Assembly: GCF_008727755.1 (NCBI RefSeq)
Contig: NZ_CP044231.1
Coordinates: 2,418,001-2,482,000, forward strand
DNA length: 64,000 bases
Direction: 5' to 3'
From: Microbacterium caowuchunii
GTDB taxonomy: Bacteria > Actinomycetota > Actinomycetes > Actinomycetales > Microbacteriaceae
This document shows positions 1 through 7,894 of the stretch, in pieces. Under the pieces are notes generated by a model, which did no database searches, was not told the origin of the DNA, and saw nothing but the letters and a program-made list of their open reading frames with translations. The translations under genes were made by a program, and so were the position numbers. How positions within the stretch are numbered: the stretch's first letter is position 1; each line of letters opens with the position of its first letter.

Positions 1-451
1 TCAGTCGCCGCAGCAGGTCCGTGGCCTCGGCCGGGGGCCGATCGCGCAGGAACGAGATGATGAGCCGGGTGGTGATGCCGTACCGCTCCTCGGCCACATC
101 CAGCGCGTCCCGGACACCGCCGAACGCCACCTCCAGCGGCACGCCGCGGGAGGTGTGCACCTGCAGGTCGAGGGACACCTCCGCGTGGCGCACCCCTGCC
201 GCCTGGGCACGACGCAGGTACTCGTACACCATCTGGCTGAAGTCCTCGCGCTCCCGCAGCACCGAGACGTTCGCGTAGTACAGGTCCAGGAACGACTGGA
301 GGTCGCTGAACTCGTAGCGGGCGCGGAGGTCCCCCACCGACGCCCAGGGCAGGTCGATCCCGTTCTTCTGCGCCGCACGCATGATGAACTCGGGCTCGAG
401 GGTGCCCTCCAGGTGGAGGTGCAGTTCGACGAGCGGGGGCGGGGTACTCAT
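1..451 (-). CDS. Adenosine/adenine deaminase-family protein, C-terminus cut off by window edge
   Basis: The first 150 codons are visible; the gene runs off the left edge. The N-terminus carries the metal-dependent amidohydrolase signature HLHLEGTLEPE (His11, His13), which binds zinc in the adenosine deaminase family. This family hydrolytically removes the amino group from purine nucleosides or bases. The ATG overlaps the stop of the ADP-ribosylglycohydrolase gene by four bases (ATGA), so it is the last visible gene of a leftward operon with GntR/UTRA and PurM-like genes. Substrate (adenosine, adenine or another aminopurine) cannot be decided from this fragment. The nucleoside-type BMP lipoproteins just upstream favour purine salvage. 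Confidence 0.85.
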   Translation of the reverse strand, partial: MSTPPPLVELHLHLEGTLEPEFIMRAAQKNGIDLPWASVGDLRARYEFSDLQSFLDLYYANVSVLREREDFSQMVYEYLRRAQAAGVRHAEVSLDLQVHTSRGVPLEVAFGGVRDALDVAEERYGITTRLIISFLRDRPPAEATDLLRRL

Positions 452-1530
452 CCGATCCCCTCCAGACGCGCCAGCCGGTAGTCGGCGAGCCGGTCCGCGA
501 GCGCGGTGAAGGAGAACCCGTTGACCGATTCGAGGGTCTCCACGAGCTCGTCCGGGATCCCCGAGCGCCCCGCGATCGCGCCGACGACGCCGACGGCCAT
601 GGCCCCGATGGTGTCGGTGTCCCCGCCGAGGTTGGCGCACAGGAGCGCCGCCTTGCGCGGGTCCCCGGCGGCCCTCGCCACGATCGAGAGAGCTGCGGGC
701 ACGGACTCGGTGGTCTCGGTGGAGGCTCCCACCACGTCGTACACCTGCTGCAGGAAGGCGTCGTCGGTGCCGGTCTCCCGTGCGTAGCGGATGCCGAGCT
801 CCGCCCGCGCCGTGAGCGAGGCGCCCGCCGCGTCCTGTCCGCGCGTCATGCCGATGTCGGCGGCACGCAGCGCGGCCGCGAGGGCGAGACTCGTGCGCTG
901 CACCGGGGATGCGGCGGCGGGGGCGCCGACCGCGGCCGAGATCGCCGCGGCGATCATGGCGGCACCGGCGACGGCGATGTTCGTGTGGTGGGCGATGCGG
1001 CAGCTCGCCTCGACCTCGTCCACCAGCGCCGGCAGGTCCTCGACGGGACACAGCACACCGACCGGCGCGATACGCATCGCGGCGCCGTTCGTGGTGCCGG
1101 CGACACCGGTCGCCGCGGGGTCCGCACCGGCGCGCAGCGCCGTGATCACCCGCGCACTCGTCGGTCCGAGGAAATGCCCCTCGGACGCCCCGACGCGGTC
1201 GGCCCAGGCCACCAGGTCGCGCCCGAGCCGGCGCACCTCGACGCGGCCGTCGGCGCCCACGATCGATTCGGCCAGCATCTCCATCTGCCCGGTGTCGTCG
1301 GTCACCTGTCCGGCGACGAAGCCGTCGACGACGAAGTGTCCATCCGGTCCCGCCAGGAACCGGTCGATGGCCCCGAAATGCGCGATGATGCGCGGGCGCG
1401 ACCAGAGCTCGCCCGGCATCCCCATCGCGTCGCCGAGCGCCACGCCGTACAGGGCGCCGGCCGCGCGATCGCGTGTCATCGCACGGACGGAACTGTCGAT
1501 ACTCACCACGGAGAGGTCCTCACTGTTCAT
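448..1530 (-). CDS. ADP-ribosylglycohydrolase-family protein
   Basis: A 360-residue protein of the ADP-ribosyl-glycohydrolase (DraG/ARH) fold. The N-terminal half has GALYGVALGDAMGMPGE (about residues 25-41) and the metal-site motif VTDDTGQ (Asp78, Asp79, Thr80). The C-terminal half has the second metal motif GGDTDTIGA (about 302-310). Both halves of the dimetal magnesium site are therefore present. Family members cleave ADP-ribose or related N-ribosyl bonds. In this operon, between a PurM/ThiL-like gene and an ADA-family deaminase, a role in splitting a ribosylated base or nucleoside is a reasonable inference. The start overlaps the upstream gene by 11 bases, which suggests translational coupling. 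Confidence 0.85.
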   Translation of the reverse strand: MNSEDLSVVSIDSSVRAMTRDRAAGALYGVALGDAMGMPGELWSRPRIIAHFGAIDRFLAGPDGHFVVDGFVAGQVTDDTGQMEMLAESIVGADGRVEVRRLGRDLVAWADRVGASEGHFLGPTSARVITALRAGADPAATGVAGTTNGAAMRIAPVGVLCPVEDLPALVDEVEASCRIAHHTNIAVAGAAMIAAAISAAVGAPAAASPVQRTSLALAAALRAADIGMTRGQDAAGASLTARAELGIRYARETGTDDAFLQQVYDVVGASTETTESVPAALSIVARAAGDPRKAALLCANLGGDTDTIGAMAVGVVGAIAGRSGIPDELVETLESVNGFSFTALADRLADYRLARLEGIG

Positions 1531-2302
1531 TGCTGTCGTACAGATCGGCGACCACGGTCACCGGAAGATCGGAGCGGATACGGCGGAGTTCCGGGAGATC
1601 GGCTTCGCGGAGCGACAGCAGCACGCACGTCGAGGGCCCGGCCGTCCGCGTCGGATCCATTCCCGGGGTCGCGCGCATCCGCGCGAGGAGACCGCTGGAG
1701 CCGGCGAGCTGCGCGGCTTCGTAGGCGACCCCACGGGAGCCCACCGGCAGCATCTCGTGGGTGGCGGGCAGATCCGACGCCCGGAGGGCCTCGGCCAGGG
1801 TGGGCATCCGCGGGTCGCCGGGGCGGAGGACGTCCTCCGGAGCGGACAGCGGCAGGCCAAGGCAGGCCACGACGTCTCCGGCGAGCGATCGTCCCAGGCG
1901 GAGTCCGCCGCGCGGGGCCGTGCCGATGATCGTGACGCCGAGTCCCGTGGCCCCGGTGGGGACGTTGTCCTCGGTGCTCCCCGTGACCCCCTCCTCCGGA
2001 TCGATGCCGATCTCCGCGGCGAGCCGCCGGATCTCCGCGATCATCGGGATGGCGGCGGGGTCCTTCTCGACGCTGAGGGTGTCGACGATGACCTGCGGCC
2101 GCGCGCCGGCCGCGATCACCTCGAGAAGCGGCACCCGCGCGGCGAAGTGGGTGACGACCTCCGCGGACGCCGCGAAGGCGTCGCCCGGCTTCGCCCCGAT
2201 GCCGCCCACGGAGTCGCAGGCGATGACGATGTCGCTGCGCTCACCCGACATGACGACGAGGTCCCGGAAACGACGAACGCTCCACTGCTCCCGATCGGTC
2301 AT
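1520..2302 (-). CDS. PurM/ThiL-like (AIR synthase-related) protein
   Basis: A 260-residue protein starting MTDREQWSVRRFRD; the ATG overlaps the GntR stop by four bases. It contains DIVIACDSVGGIGAKPGD near the N-terminus, resembling the Asp/Gly-rich ATP and metal loop of the PurM/ThiL/SelD superfamily. A later segment, GSTEDNVPTGATGLGVTIIG, is typical of AIR-synthase-related kinases. Members phosphorylate or activate small molecules with ATP; alpha-ribazole kinase CblS is one known relative. It sits between a UTRA-type GntR regulator and an ADP-ribosylglycohydrolase, so a kinase acting on a ribosyl compound is plausible but unproven. The exact substrate is unknown. Confidence 0.65.
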   Translation of the reverse strand: MTDREQWSVRRFRDLVVMSGERSDIVIACDSVGGIGAKPGDAFAASAEVVTHFAARVPLLEVIAAGARPQVIVDTLSVEKDPAAIPMIAEIRRLAAEIGIDPEEGVTGSTEDNVPTGATGLGVTIIGTAPRGGLRLGRSLAGDVVACLGLPLSAPEDVLRPGDPRMPTLAEALRASDLPATHEMLPVGSRGVAYEAAQLAGSSGLLARMRATPGMDPTRTAGPSTCVLLSLREADLPELRRIRSDLPVTVVADLYDSNEQ

Positions 2303-3126
2303 CGGTCGTCCGTCGCGAGGGTCTCGAAGCCGCCGAGCGGCTCGTCGGACCGGGCGGCGCGGGCCGGGGCCTGGAGCCGAGTGGAGTAGAGGAACCGGTC
2401 GCCGCGAAGGAGCGTGGTGGCGTATTCGATCGGCACCCCGTCCGCCGCGTAGGTCGTCCGGTCCACGAGGAAGCAGGCCGTGCCCACCGGGCACTCGAGT
2501 TCGCGCGCCTCGTCTTCTGCCAGGGTGCTCGCGCGCAGTCGCTCGGTGCCGTGATCGGGGCGTACGTCCGCGGTCTCGGCGAGCAGCCGGAACAGGGACA
2601 CGTCGCTGAGGTCGCGGCCCACGAGATGACCGGCGATGGCGGCCGGCATCCAGGAGATCTCGTAGGTGCTGGGGACGTCGTCGATGACGCGCACCCGGAT
2701 GAGGCGCACGGCGGACAGCGCGTCCGCCTCGACCCCGAGGGCCTTCTGGACCGTGATGTCGGGAGCGCAGAAACCGAACTGCAGCACCTTCGTCCGGGAA
2801 GTGCGCCGGTTCTGGGCGACGTCGTCGGTGAGCGCGGAGAGGACGTGCAGGTTGCCCTCGATCTTCGCGTTCGTGACGTAGGTGCCCGAACCGTGCCGGC
2901 GCAGCACCGAGCCTCGTCGCTCGAGACCTTCGAGCGCCTGACGCACCGTGGGACGGGACACCGACAGCGCCTCGGCCATCCGACGTTCCGGCGGCAGGCG
3001 GTCACCGTCGGCGAGGAGACCGGCGTCGATCAACTGGTCGATGCGATCCCGGAGCCGGACCGCAAGCGACAGACCGCCGTCGTCCTCGGCCAGGCGCAGC
3101 CGATCGAAGAGCTCCTGCTCCTCCAT
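2299..3126 (-). CDS. GntR-family regulator with UTRA ligand domain
   Basis: A 275-residue HutC/UTRA-type repressor. The winged helix covers about residues 20-85 (LADGDRLPPERRMAEALSVS, then RPTVRQALEGLERRGSVL and the wing HGSGTYV). The rest is a UTRA-like effector domain with the typical STYEISWMP and VDRTTYAADG segments. It is the first gene of the leftward operon (ATGA overlap to the PurM-like gene) and lies downstream of the BMP lipoprotein gene. A GGAGGGG Shine-Dalgarno sits 6 bases before the ATG. It probably senses a nucleoside or sugar-phosphate-type ligand and controls the adjacent uptake and salvage genes; the ligand is not visible from sequence. Confidence 0.85.
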   Translation of the reverse strand: MEEQELFDRLRLAEDDGGLSLAVRLRDRIDQLIDAGLLADGDRLPPERRMAEALSVSRPTVRQALEGLERRGSVLRRHGSGTYVTNAKIEGNLHVLSALTDDVAQNRRTSRTKVLQFGFCAPDITVQKALGVEADALSAVRLIRVRVIDDVPSTYEISWMPAAIAGHLVGRDLSDVSLFRLLAETADVRPDHGTERLRASTLAEDEARELECPVGTACFLVDRTTYAADGVPIEYATTLLRGDRFLYSTRLQAPARAARSDEPLGGFETLATDDR

Positions 3127-3149
3127 GCGTCACCCCTCCTCGTAGTGGA

Positions 3150-3183
3150 GACCGGCGGGGCACCCCGAGGCGCCCCGCCGGTC
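3150..3183 (-). terminator. Hairpin after the BMP lipoprotein gene
   Basis: A 12-bp perfect stem, GACCGGCGGGGC (3150-3161) pairing with 3172-3183, around a 10-base loop. It lies 4 bases after the stop of the leftward BMP lipoprotein gene and just before the GntR start. No strong T-run follows, so termination may be partial. Confidence 0.6.
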
Positions 3184-3187
3184 GGTC

Positions 3188-4249
3188 TCATGCGCGCGGG
3201 TCGATGTCCCCGCTGATGATGTCCGCGGCGATCTCCGCGAGTCGGTCACGCAGCTCGGGCGACACGGACTCCTCGAAATCGTGGAACGCGGACAGGCCCG
3301 TTCCCCCGTTGTCCAGATCACCGAGGTAGGCCTCCGAGGAGAAGTCCCCGGCAGCGGCCTCCGCGATGATGGCGACGACGGCATCCGTCATCCGCTTCTC
3401 CACCGAGACGAGCACGCTCGGAGCGTAGTCGGGGCTGGTGACGGCGACATCCGAATCGACACCCAGGAACACCGCGTCGGTGCCGGTGTCGGCGATCGCT
3501 GCCCCGACCGCGGCGAAGAGGGGACCCGCGACCGGGAAGAGCACGTCGGCCCCCTGGTCGAGCTGCGTCGCGGCGATGTTCTTCGCGGCGATCTGGTCCT
3601 CGAAGCCGCCGACGAACACGCCCTCCTGGGTCTCCGGGTCCCAGCCGAGCACGGTGGTCGGGGTCCCGGTCTCCTGCGCCCAGAACTCGGCGCCGTTCGT
3701 GTACCCGGTCATGAAGTCCGTGATGGCGGCGTTGTGGACCGCGCCGAAGGTCGCCACCGTGTGGGTGGTGCTGTGCGCCGCGGCGACATAGCCGCCGAGG
3801 AACGCCGACTGGGCCATGTCGTAGGCGACCGGCTTGAGGTTCGGGAGGGTGTCGTCGATGGCGAACCCGTCGACCGTCACGAAATCGATGCCCGGGTTCG
3901 CCGCGGCCGCGGCGTTGACCGCCTCGTTCGCGTCGAAGCCCACGCTGAAGACCAGGTCGCAGCCCTGGTCGATCAGGGACTCGAGCCCGGGGACGAAGTC
4001 GTCCGAGGTGCGCGACTCGAACGGCAGCACCTCGACACCGAGCTCGGCTTCGGCCTGCTCGAGACCGGCGAGGACCTGCTCGTTGAAGGACTTGTCGTTC
4101 CACCCACCGGCACCGGACATGGCGCAGGCGAGGTAGTCCCCGGCGGCGTCGGAGGACGTCTCCGCAGGAGCTGCGCTGCAGCCGGCCAGCGCGAGGGCGA
4201 GCGCCGCGGGGGCGAGCGCGAAGGAGGTAAGGGTACGGCGGGTGGTCAT
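3188..4249 (-). CDS. BMP-family ABC transporter substrate-binding lipoprotein (copy 1)
   Basis: 353 residues from the ATG at 4249 (MTTRRTLTSF), preferred over an upstream in-frame start because the signal peptide begins here. The signal ends in a lipobox (LALALAGC), so the mature protein is lipid-anchored outside the membrane. The body matches the Bmp/PnrA/Med family of nucleoside-binding proteins: SGAGGWNDKSFNE near the N-terminus, QGCDLVFSVGFDANEA, and late LGDLDNGGTGLSAFHDFE. These proteins deliver purine nucleosides or related compounds to an ABC importer. No ATPase or permease gene is in the window. The next gene upstream is a divergent paralogue, which suggests duplication. Confidence 0.9.
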   Translation of the reverse strand: MTTRRTLTSFALAPAALALALAGCSAAPAETSSDAAGDYLACAMSGAGGWNDKSFNEQVLAGLEQAEAELGVEVLPFESRTSDDFVPGLESLIDQGCDLVFSVGFDANEAVNAAAAANPGIDFVTVDGFAIDDTLPNLKPVAYDMAQSAFLGGYVAAAHSTTHTVATFGAVHNAAITDFMTGYTNGAEFWAQETGTPTTVLGWDPETQEGVFVGGFEDQIAAKNIAATQLDQGADVLFPVAGPLFAAVGAAIADTGTDAVFLGVDSDVAVTSPDYAPSVLVSVEKRMTDAVVAIIAEAAAGDFSSEAYLGDLDNGGTGLSAFHDFEESVSPELRDRLAEIAADIISGDIDPRA

Positions 4250-4300
4250 GCTCACGGTCTCCGGAAGGCTGGGGGGGTGTTCGGGTGCCTCCAACCTAAC

Positions 4301-4372
4301 CATTGGACGAATTGGTCAGGTCATCACCGCGGGAAGGTTTACCTGATCGTAACCACTTGCGCGATTGGTCAA
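4301..4372 (-). promoter_or_regulatory. Candidate promoter/operator of BMP lipoprotein copy 1
   Basis: On the minus strand TTGACC (4372-4367) is followed after 15 bases by TACGAT (4351-4346), a plausible though short-spaced -35/-10 pair. The region holds ATTGGTCA twice on the plus strand (4311-4318 and 4364-4371), CATTGGAC at 4301, and a near-palindrome GGTTTAC...GTAACC at 4335-4353. Such repeats are reasonable GntR/UTRA operator candidates. A CCATTGG-like motif recurs before copy 2 (5591-5648). Confidence 0.4.
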
Positions 4373-4386
4373 CCGCCTCCAACGCA

Positions 4387-4420
4387 GAGGGGGAACGGCG
4401 CACGTGCGCCGTTCCCCCTC
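4387..4420 (-). terminator. 34-bp perfect palindrome after BMP lipoprotein copy 2
   Basis: A perfect 17+17 bp inverted repeat centred on ACGT (left arm starts GAGGGGGAACGG). It lies 14 bases beyond the stop of the leftward lipoprotein gene at 4434. It probably forms the transcript-ending hairpin, separating the two lipoprotein units. Confidence 0.7.
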
Positions 4421-4433
4421 GTTTCGTGGGTTC

Positions 4434-5531
4434 TTACTGAGCGAGGTAGGACTCGATGGTGAGGTCACCGTCGATGATCGCCTGCTGCAGCTCCTCCACC
4501 TGGGTCATCAGGTCGGCCGGGACGTTGGCCTCCCAGTCGTGCAGCGGGGCCAGGCCCACACCGCCGTTGTCCAGCGTGCCGATGAAGGGGGTGACGTCGA
4601 AGTCCCCGCCGCCCGCGGCCATGATCGCGTCGTACACGCCCACATCGATCTGCTTGAGGATCGAGGTCAGCAGCAGCGAGGAGACGGACGGGTCGGTCTC
4701 GAAGACGTCGGCGTCGACGCCCAGGAGGGCGATGGTCTTGCCCGAGTCCTCGATCGCCGCGGCGGCCGACTGGTAGATGGGCCCACCGACCGGGAGCAGG
4801 ACGTCGACGTTCTGGTCGATCAGGCCCTGGGCGATCTGACGCGCGGTGTCGTTCGCCTCGAAGCCTCCCGTGAACGAGCCGTCCTCGGTCGCACGGTCCC
4901 AGCCCACGACCTTGACGTCGGTGCCGTTCTGCTCGTTGTAGTAGTCGACACCCTGGGCGAAGCCGTCCATGAAGATGGTGACGGTCGGGATGTTCATGCC
5001 GCCGAACGTGCCCACGACACCCGTCTCGGTGACCCCGGCGGAGAGGTAGCCCGCGAGGAACGCCGCCTGAGCGGTGTCGAAGATGATCGGCTTGATGTTG
5101 GGCTCGTCCGTGGTGCCGTCGAAGTCGAGGTCGACGGTGTCGTCGATCGAGACGAACTCGACGTCGGGGTTGGCGGCCGCTGCCTCGGCCGCGGCCGGGG
5201 CGAGGAGGAAGCCGACCGTGACGATCGTGTTGCAGCCCTGGTCGACCAGGCTCTGCAGGTTGGCGGCGTAGTCGGTCTCGGCGGCGGACTCGACGGTCTT
5301 GGGCTCGACGCCCAGCTCGTCGGCGGCCTTGGTGAGACCTTCGTAACCGAGCTGGTTGAACGACTTGTCGTCGAACCCACCGGCGTCGGAGACCATGCAG
5401 GGCAGGTAGTCGGATGCGTCGCCACCGGAGGTGCTCGAGCTCTCCGGAGCGGATCCGCATCCGGCCAGCAGTGCAGCGGTACCTGCGATCGCGAGGCCGC
5501 TGAGCATCGCCTTGGTAGTCGTCTTCTTCAC
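4434..5531 (-). CDS. BMP-family ABC transporter substrate-binding lipoprotein (copy 2)
   Basis: 365 residues with a signal peptide ending in the lipobox ALLAGC (Cys25) and a Ser/Gly-rich linker. Family motifs match copy 1: DAGGFDDKSFNQ, DQGCNTIVTVGFLLAPAA, and LDNGGVGLAPLHDWE near the C-terminus. It is an extracytoplasmic binding protein for an ABC importer of the nucleoside type. Neither an ATPase nor permeases are adjacent; they must be encoded elsewhere. GAGGACTC before the ATG supplies a Shine-Dalgarno. Its own terminator (4387-4420) and upstream region suggest a separate transcript from copy 1. The two copies clearly differ in sequence, so they may bind different ligands. Confidence 0.9.
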   Translation of the reverse strand: MKKTTTKAMLSGLAIAGTAALLAGCGSAPESSSTSGGDASDYLPCMVSDAGGFDDKSFNQLGYEGLTKAADELGVEPKTVESAAETDYAANLQSLVDQGCNTIVTVGFLLAPAAAEAAAANPDVEFVSIDDTVDLDFDGTTDEPNIKPIIFDTAQAAFLAGYLSAGVTETGVVGTFGGMNIPTVTIFMDGFAQGVDYYNEQNGTDVKVVGWDRATEDGSFTGGFEANDTARQIAQGLIDQNVDVLLPVGGPIYQSAAAAIEDSGKTIALLGVDADVFETDPSVSSLLLTSILKQIDVGVYDAIMAAGGGDFDVTPFIGTLDNGGVGLAPLHDWEANVPADLMTQVEELQQAIIDGDLTIESYLAQ

Positions 5532-5666
5532 GAGTCCTCCATCAAGAGACGTGGAAATGCCCCGGCGAGTCCAGGGCGGATGCAGTCACGTTACCCAATG
5601 TGTCGCTCCGCGACCGGCTCCGCAGACAGGCCGCAACCCAATGGTTACAAAGCCCGTGCACAATGC

Positions 5667-6782
5667 TCAGAGCACGTCCCCCCGGCCGGTGAGCTTGAGG
5701 GCGTCCACCACCTGCTTCACGCGCTGCGCGTGCTCCGTGGTCGTCACCAGCAGCGCATCGGGGGTGTCCACCACCACGATGTCCTGCACCCCGATCAGGC
5801 TGATCACCCGGGACGTCTGCGAGACCACGATGCCGCTCGAGGCGTCGGAGAGGATGCGCGCGTTCTCCCCCAGGATGGCCAGGTCGTTCTTGCGCCCGTT
5901 GGAGATGAGCTTGGTGAGGCTCGCGAAATCCCCCACGTCGTCCCAGTCGAAGTGCCCGGGCACGACCGCCAGCCGCCCCTTCGCCGCGGCCGGCTCCGCC
6001 ACGGTGTAGTCGATGGCGATCTTCTTCAGCTCGGGCCAGATCCGATCCACCGCCGGGCCCCGGAGGTCACGGTCGTCCCACGCCGCGGCCAGTTCCACGA
6101 GCCCGGCGTGCAGCTCGGGCTCGTTCGCGGCGATCTCGGCGAGGAGCACGTCGGCACGGGAGATGAACATGCCGGCGTTCCAGGAGTAGGAGCGGTCTGC
6201 GAAATAGGTGCGGGCGGTCTCGAGATCGGGCTTCTCGACGAAGCGCTCAACGAGAGCGGCCTCGGGTGCCCCCTCGACGATGAGCTCATCGGCCCGCTTG
6301 ATGTACCCGAACCCGGTGGATGCCTCGGTCGGCTGGATGCCGATCGTGCAGATGTACCCGGCACGCGCGACCTCCACGGCCTGCCGGACGGCGAAGTCGA
6401 ACACCCGGGCGCCGCGGATGACGTGGTCCGCGGCGAAGGATCCGATCACCACATCCGGTTCGCGCCGGACGAGGATCGCGGCGGCCAGGCCGATGGCGGC
6501 CGTGGAATCGCGCGGCTCGGATTCCAGGATCACGTTCGCATCCAGGATCCCCGGCAGCTGCTGCTCCACCGCGGCCCGGTGCGCCCGACCGGTCACCACG
6601 GCGATGCGCTCGATCCCGGCGAGCGGGGCGAGGCGGTCCCAGGTGTCCCGCAGGAGGGTCTGCCCCGAACCGGTCAGGTCGTGCAGGAACTTCGGCGCAT
6701 CCGCCCGGGAGAGCGGCCAGAGCCTGCTGCCGATGCCGCCGGCGGGGATCACGGCATAGAAGTCGTCGATGGGAGTCGCCAT
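5667..6782 (-). CDS. manC: Mannose-1-phosphate guanylyltransferase
   Basis: 371 residues from MATPIDDFYAVIPAGGIGSRLWPLSR. The nucleotidyltransferase motif AGGIGSRLWPLSR(A)DAPK at about 14-31 binds GTP. Further family hallmarks are VVIGSFAADHVI, SWNAGMFI and the metal-site segment VVPGHFDWDDVGD. It makes GDP-mannose from mannose-1-phosphate and GTP for glycan and cell-envelope synthesis. It lacks the C-terminal isomerase domain of bifunctional enzymes. TACGCT lies 6 bases upstream of the ATG (6794-6789), the spacing expected for a leaderless transcript, which supports this start over an in-frame ATG 159 bases upstream. It is divergent from sdhC. Confidence 0.93.
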   Translation of the reverse strand: MATPIDDFYAVIPAGGIGSRLWPLSRADAPKFLHDLTGSGQTLLRDTWDRLAPLAGIERIAVVTGRAHRAAVEQQLPGILDANVILESEPRDSTAAIGLAAAILVRREPDVVIGSFAADHVIRGARVFDFAVRQAVEVARAGYICTIGIQPTEASTGFGYIKRADELIVEGAPEAALVERFVEKPDLETARTYFADRSYSWNAGMFISRADVLLAEIAANEPELHAGLVELAAAWDDRDLRGPAVDRIWPELKKIAIDYTVAEPAAAKGRLAVVPGHFDWDDVGDFASLTKLISNGRKNDLAILGENARILSDASSGIVVSQTSRVISLIGVQDIVVVDTPDALLVTTTEHAQRVKQVVDALKLTGRGDVL

Positions 6783-6830
6783 GCGGCCAGCGTATCCGGC
6801 GGTCGCACGATCGCCGGTTTGGGCCACCGA

Positions 6831-6893
6831 TATCTCGACGTCGAGATAGTTAGGATCGCCTAAAGGGCGGGCTCCCGCCCGGCGGAATATGAT
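6831..6893 (+). promoter_or_regulatory. sdh operon regulatory region: palindrome, iron-box-like site, -10
   Basis: Three elements lie in series. TATCTCGACGTCGAGATA (6831-6848) is an 18-bp perfect palindrome. TTAGGATCGCCTAA (6850-6863) matches the TTAGG-N4-CCTAA core of DtxR/IdeR iron boxes. TATGAT (6888-6893) is a strong -10. The sdhC start is at 6981, leaving an 80-base leader. The elements are seen directly; regulator identity is inference. Confidence 0.55.
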
Positions 6894-6980
6894 GTCCCTC
6901 GCGCCCGAGTGACGCACTGGGGTGGATTTCCCGAGTGGCATCGACGGCCCCTCATACGTGTTCGATCAGGGAGGACGACC

Positions 6981-7415
6981 GTGTCGGCACCAGCACGCGT
7001 CACACCAACGGTGGCGGAGACCACCTCTAAAACCCCGCGGGGAACGCTCTACCGCGGCAACGAGGGAATGTGGTCGTGGGTCCTGCACCGGATCACCGGC
7101 GTCTCGATCTTCTTCTTCCTCCTCGTACACATCCTCGACACGGCGCTGATCCGGGTCTCCCCCGAGGCCTACAACGCCGTCATCGGGACGTACAAGAACC
7201 CGCTCATGGGGATCGGCGAGGTCGTGCTCGTGGCCGCCATCGCGTACCACGCGTACAACGGCCTGCGCATCATCCTGGTGGACTTCTGGGCCAAGGGCGC
7301 CCGCTACCAGCGCCAGTTGTGGTGGATCGTGCTCGGCGTCTGGGCCGTGACGATGCTCGGCTTCGCGCCGCGCCACCTCATGAATGTCTTCGCTGCGACA
7401 GGAGGCGGCCACTGA
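6981..7415 (+). CDS. sdhC: Succinate dehydrogenase cytochrome b556 subunit
   Basis: 144 residues from a GTG start preceded by GGGAGGA, chosen over an upstream ATG that lacks a Shine-Dalgarno. Three hydrophobic segments (about 34-56, 76-96, 107-126) and the SdhC motif MWSWVLHRITGV near residue 30 identify the membrane anchor that, with SdhD, holds heme b and the quinone site. The His in HRITG and those in YHAYNGLRI are candidate heme/quinone residues. First gene of sdhCDAB; its TGA overlaps the sdhD ATG by one base. Likely control sites sit upstream at 6831-6893. Confidence 0.92.
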   Translation: MSAPARVTPTVAETTSKTPRGTLYRGNEGMWSWVLHRITGVSIFFFLLVHILDTALIRVSPEAYNAVIGTYKNPLMGIGEVVLVAAIAYHAYNGLRIILVDFWAKGARYQRQLWWIVLGVWAVTMLGFAPRHLMNVFAATGGGH

Positions 7416-7858
7416 TGAGCACCACGATCGCCGCACCCCGCACCCCGCACTCCGCACCGCGCCGCAAGGGGCCGAACCTGGAGAAGTGGGGATGGATGTA
7501 CATGCGCGTCTCCGGCGTGCTCCTGGTCGTCCTCATCTTCGGCCACCTGTTCGTCAACCTCCTCACCGGTGACGGCATCCACCAGATCGACTTCGCCTTC
7601 GTCGCCGGCAAGCTCGCCTCCCCGTTCTGGCAGTGGTGGGACTTCCTCATGCTGACGCTGGCGATGATCCACGGCGCGAACGGCATGCGCACGATCGTCA
7701 ACGACTACGTCACCCACGGCGGAACCCGCCGGACGCTCGTCTGGGCGATCTGGATCGTCTCGGTGTTCCTCATCGTGCTCGGCACGCTGGTCGTCTTCAC
7801 CTTCGACCCGTGCCTGGGCGTCACGCCCGACAGCGTCCTCTGGGACCGCTGCCAGTAA
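7415..7858 (+). CDS. sdhD: Succinate dehydrogenase membrane anchor subunit
   Basis: 147 residues with three membrane spans (about 27-47, 64-86, 105-126). The segment MIHGANGMRTIVNDY is typical of actinobacterial SdhD and includes a His likely to contribute to heme binding. It pairs with SdhC to anchor the flavoprotein and iron-sulfur subunits and pass electrons to menaquinone. Start overlaps sdhC stop by one base. The N-terminal 25 residues are polar and basic and should be cytoplasmic. Confidence 0.9.
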   Translation: MSTTIAAPRTPHSAPRRKGPNLEKWGWMYMRVSGVLLVVLIFGHLFVNLLTGDGIHQIDFAFVAGKLASPFWQWWDFLMLTLAMIHGANGMRTIVNDYVTHGGTRRTLVWAIWIVSVFLIVLGTLVVFTFDPCLGVTPDSVLWDRCQ

Positions 7859-7894
7859 TCCGCTGCTCGAGACAAGACAAGAGGCATCCTTCAC

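Noticed and set aside
4365..6863. Open frame of 832 codons on the plus strand
   Set aside because: It is antisense to the second BMP lipoprotein and manC and encodes Arg/Gly/Val-rich text with no motif; a high-GC shadow.
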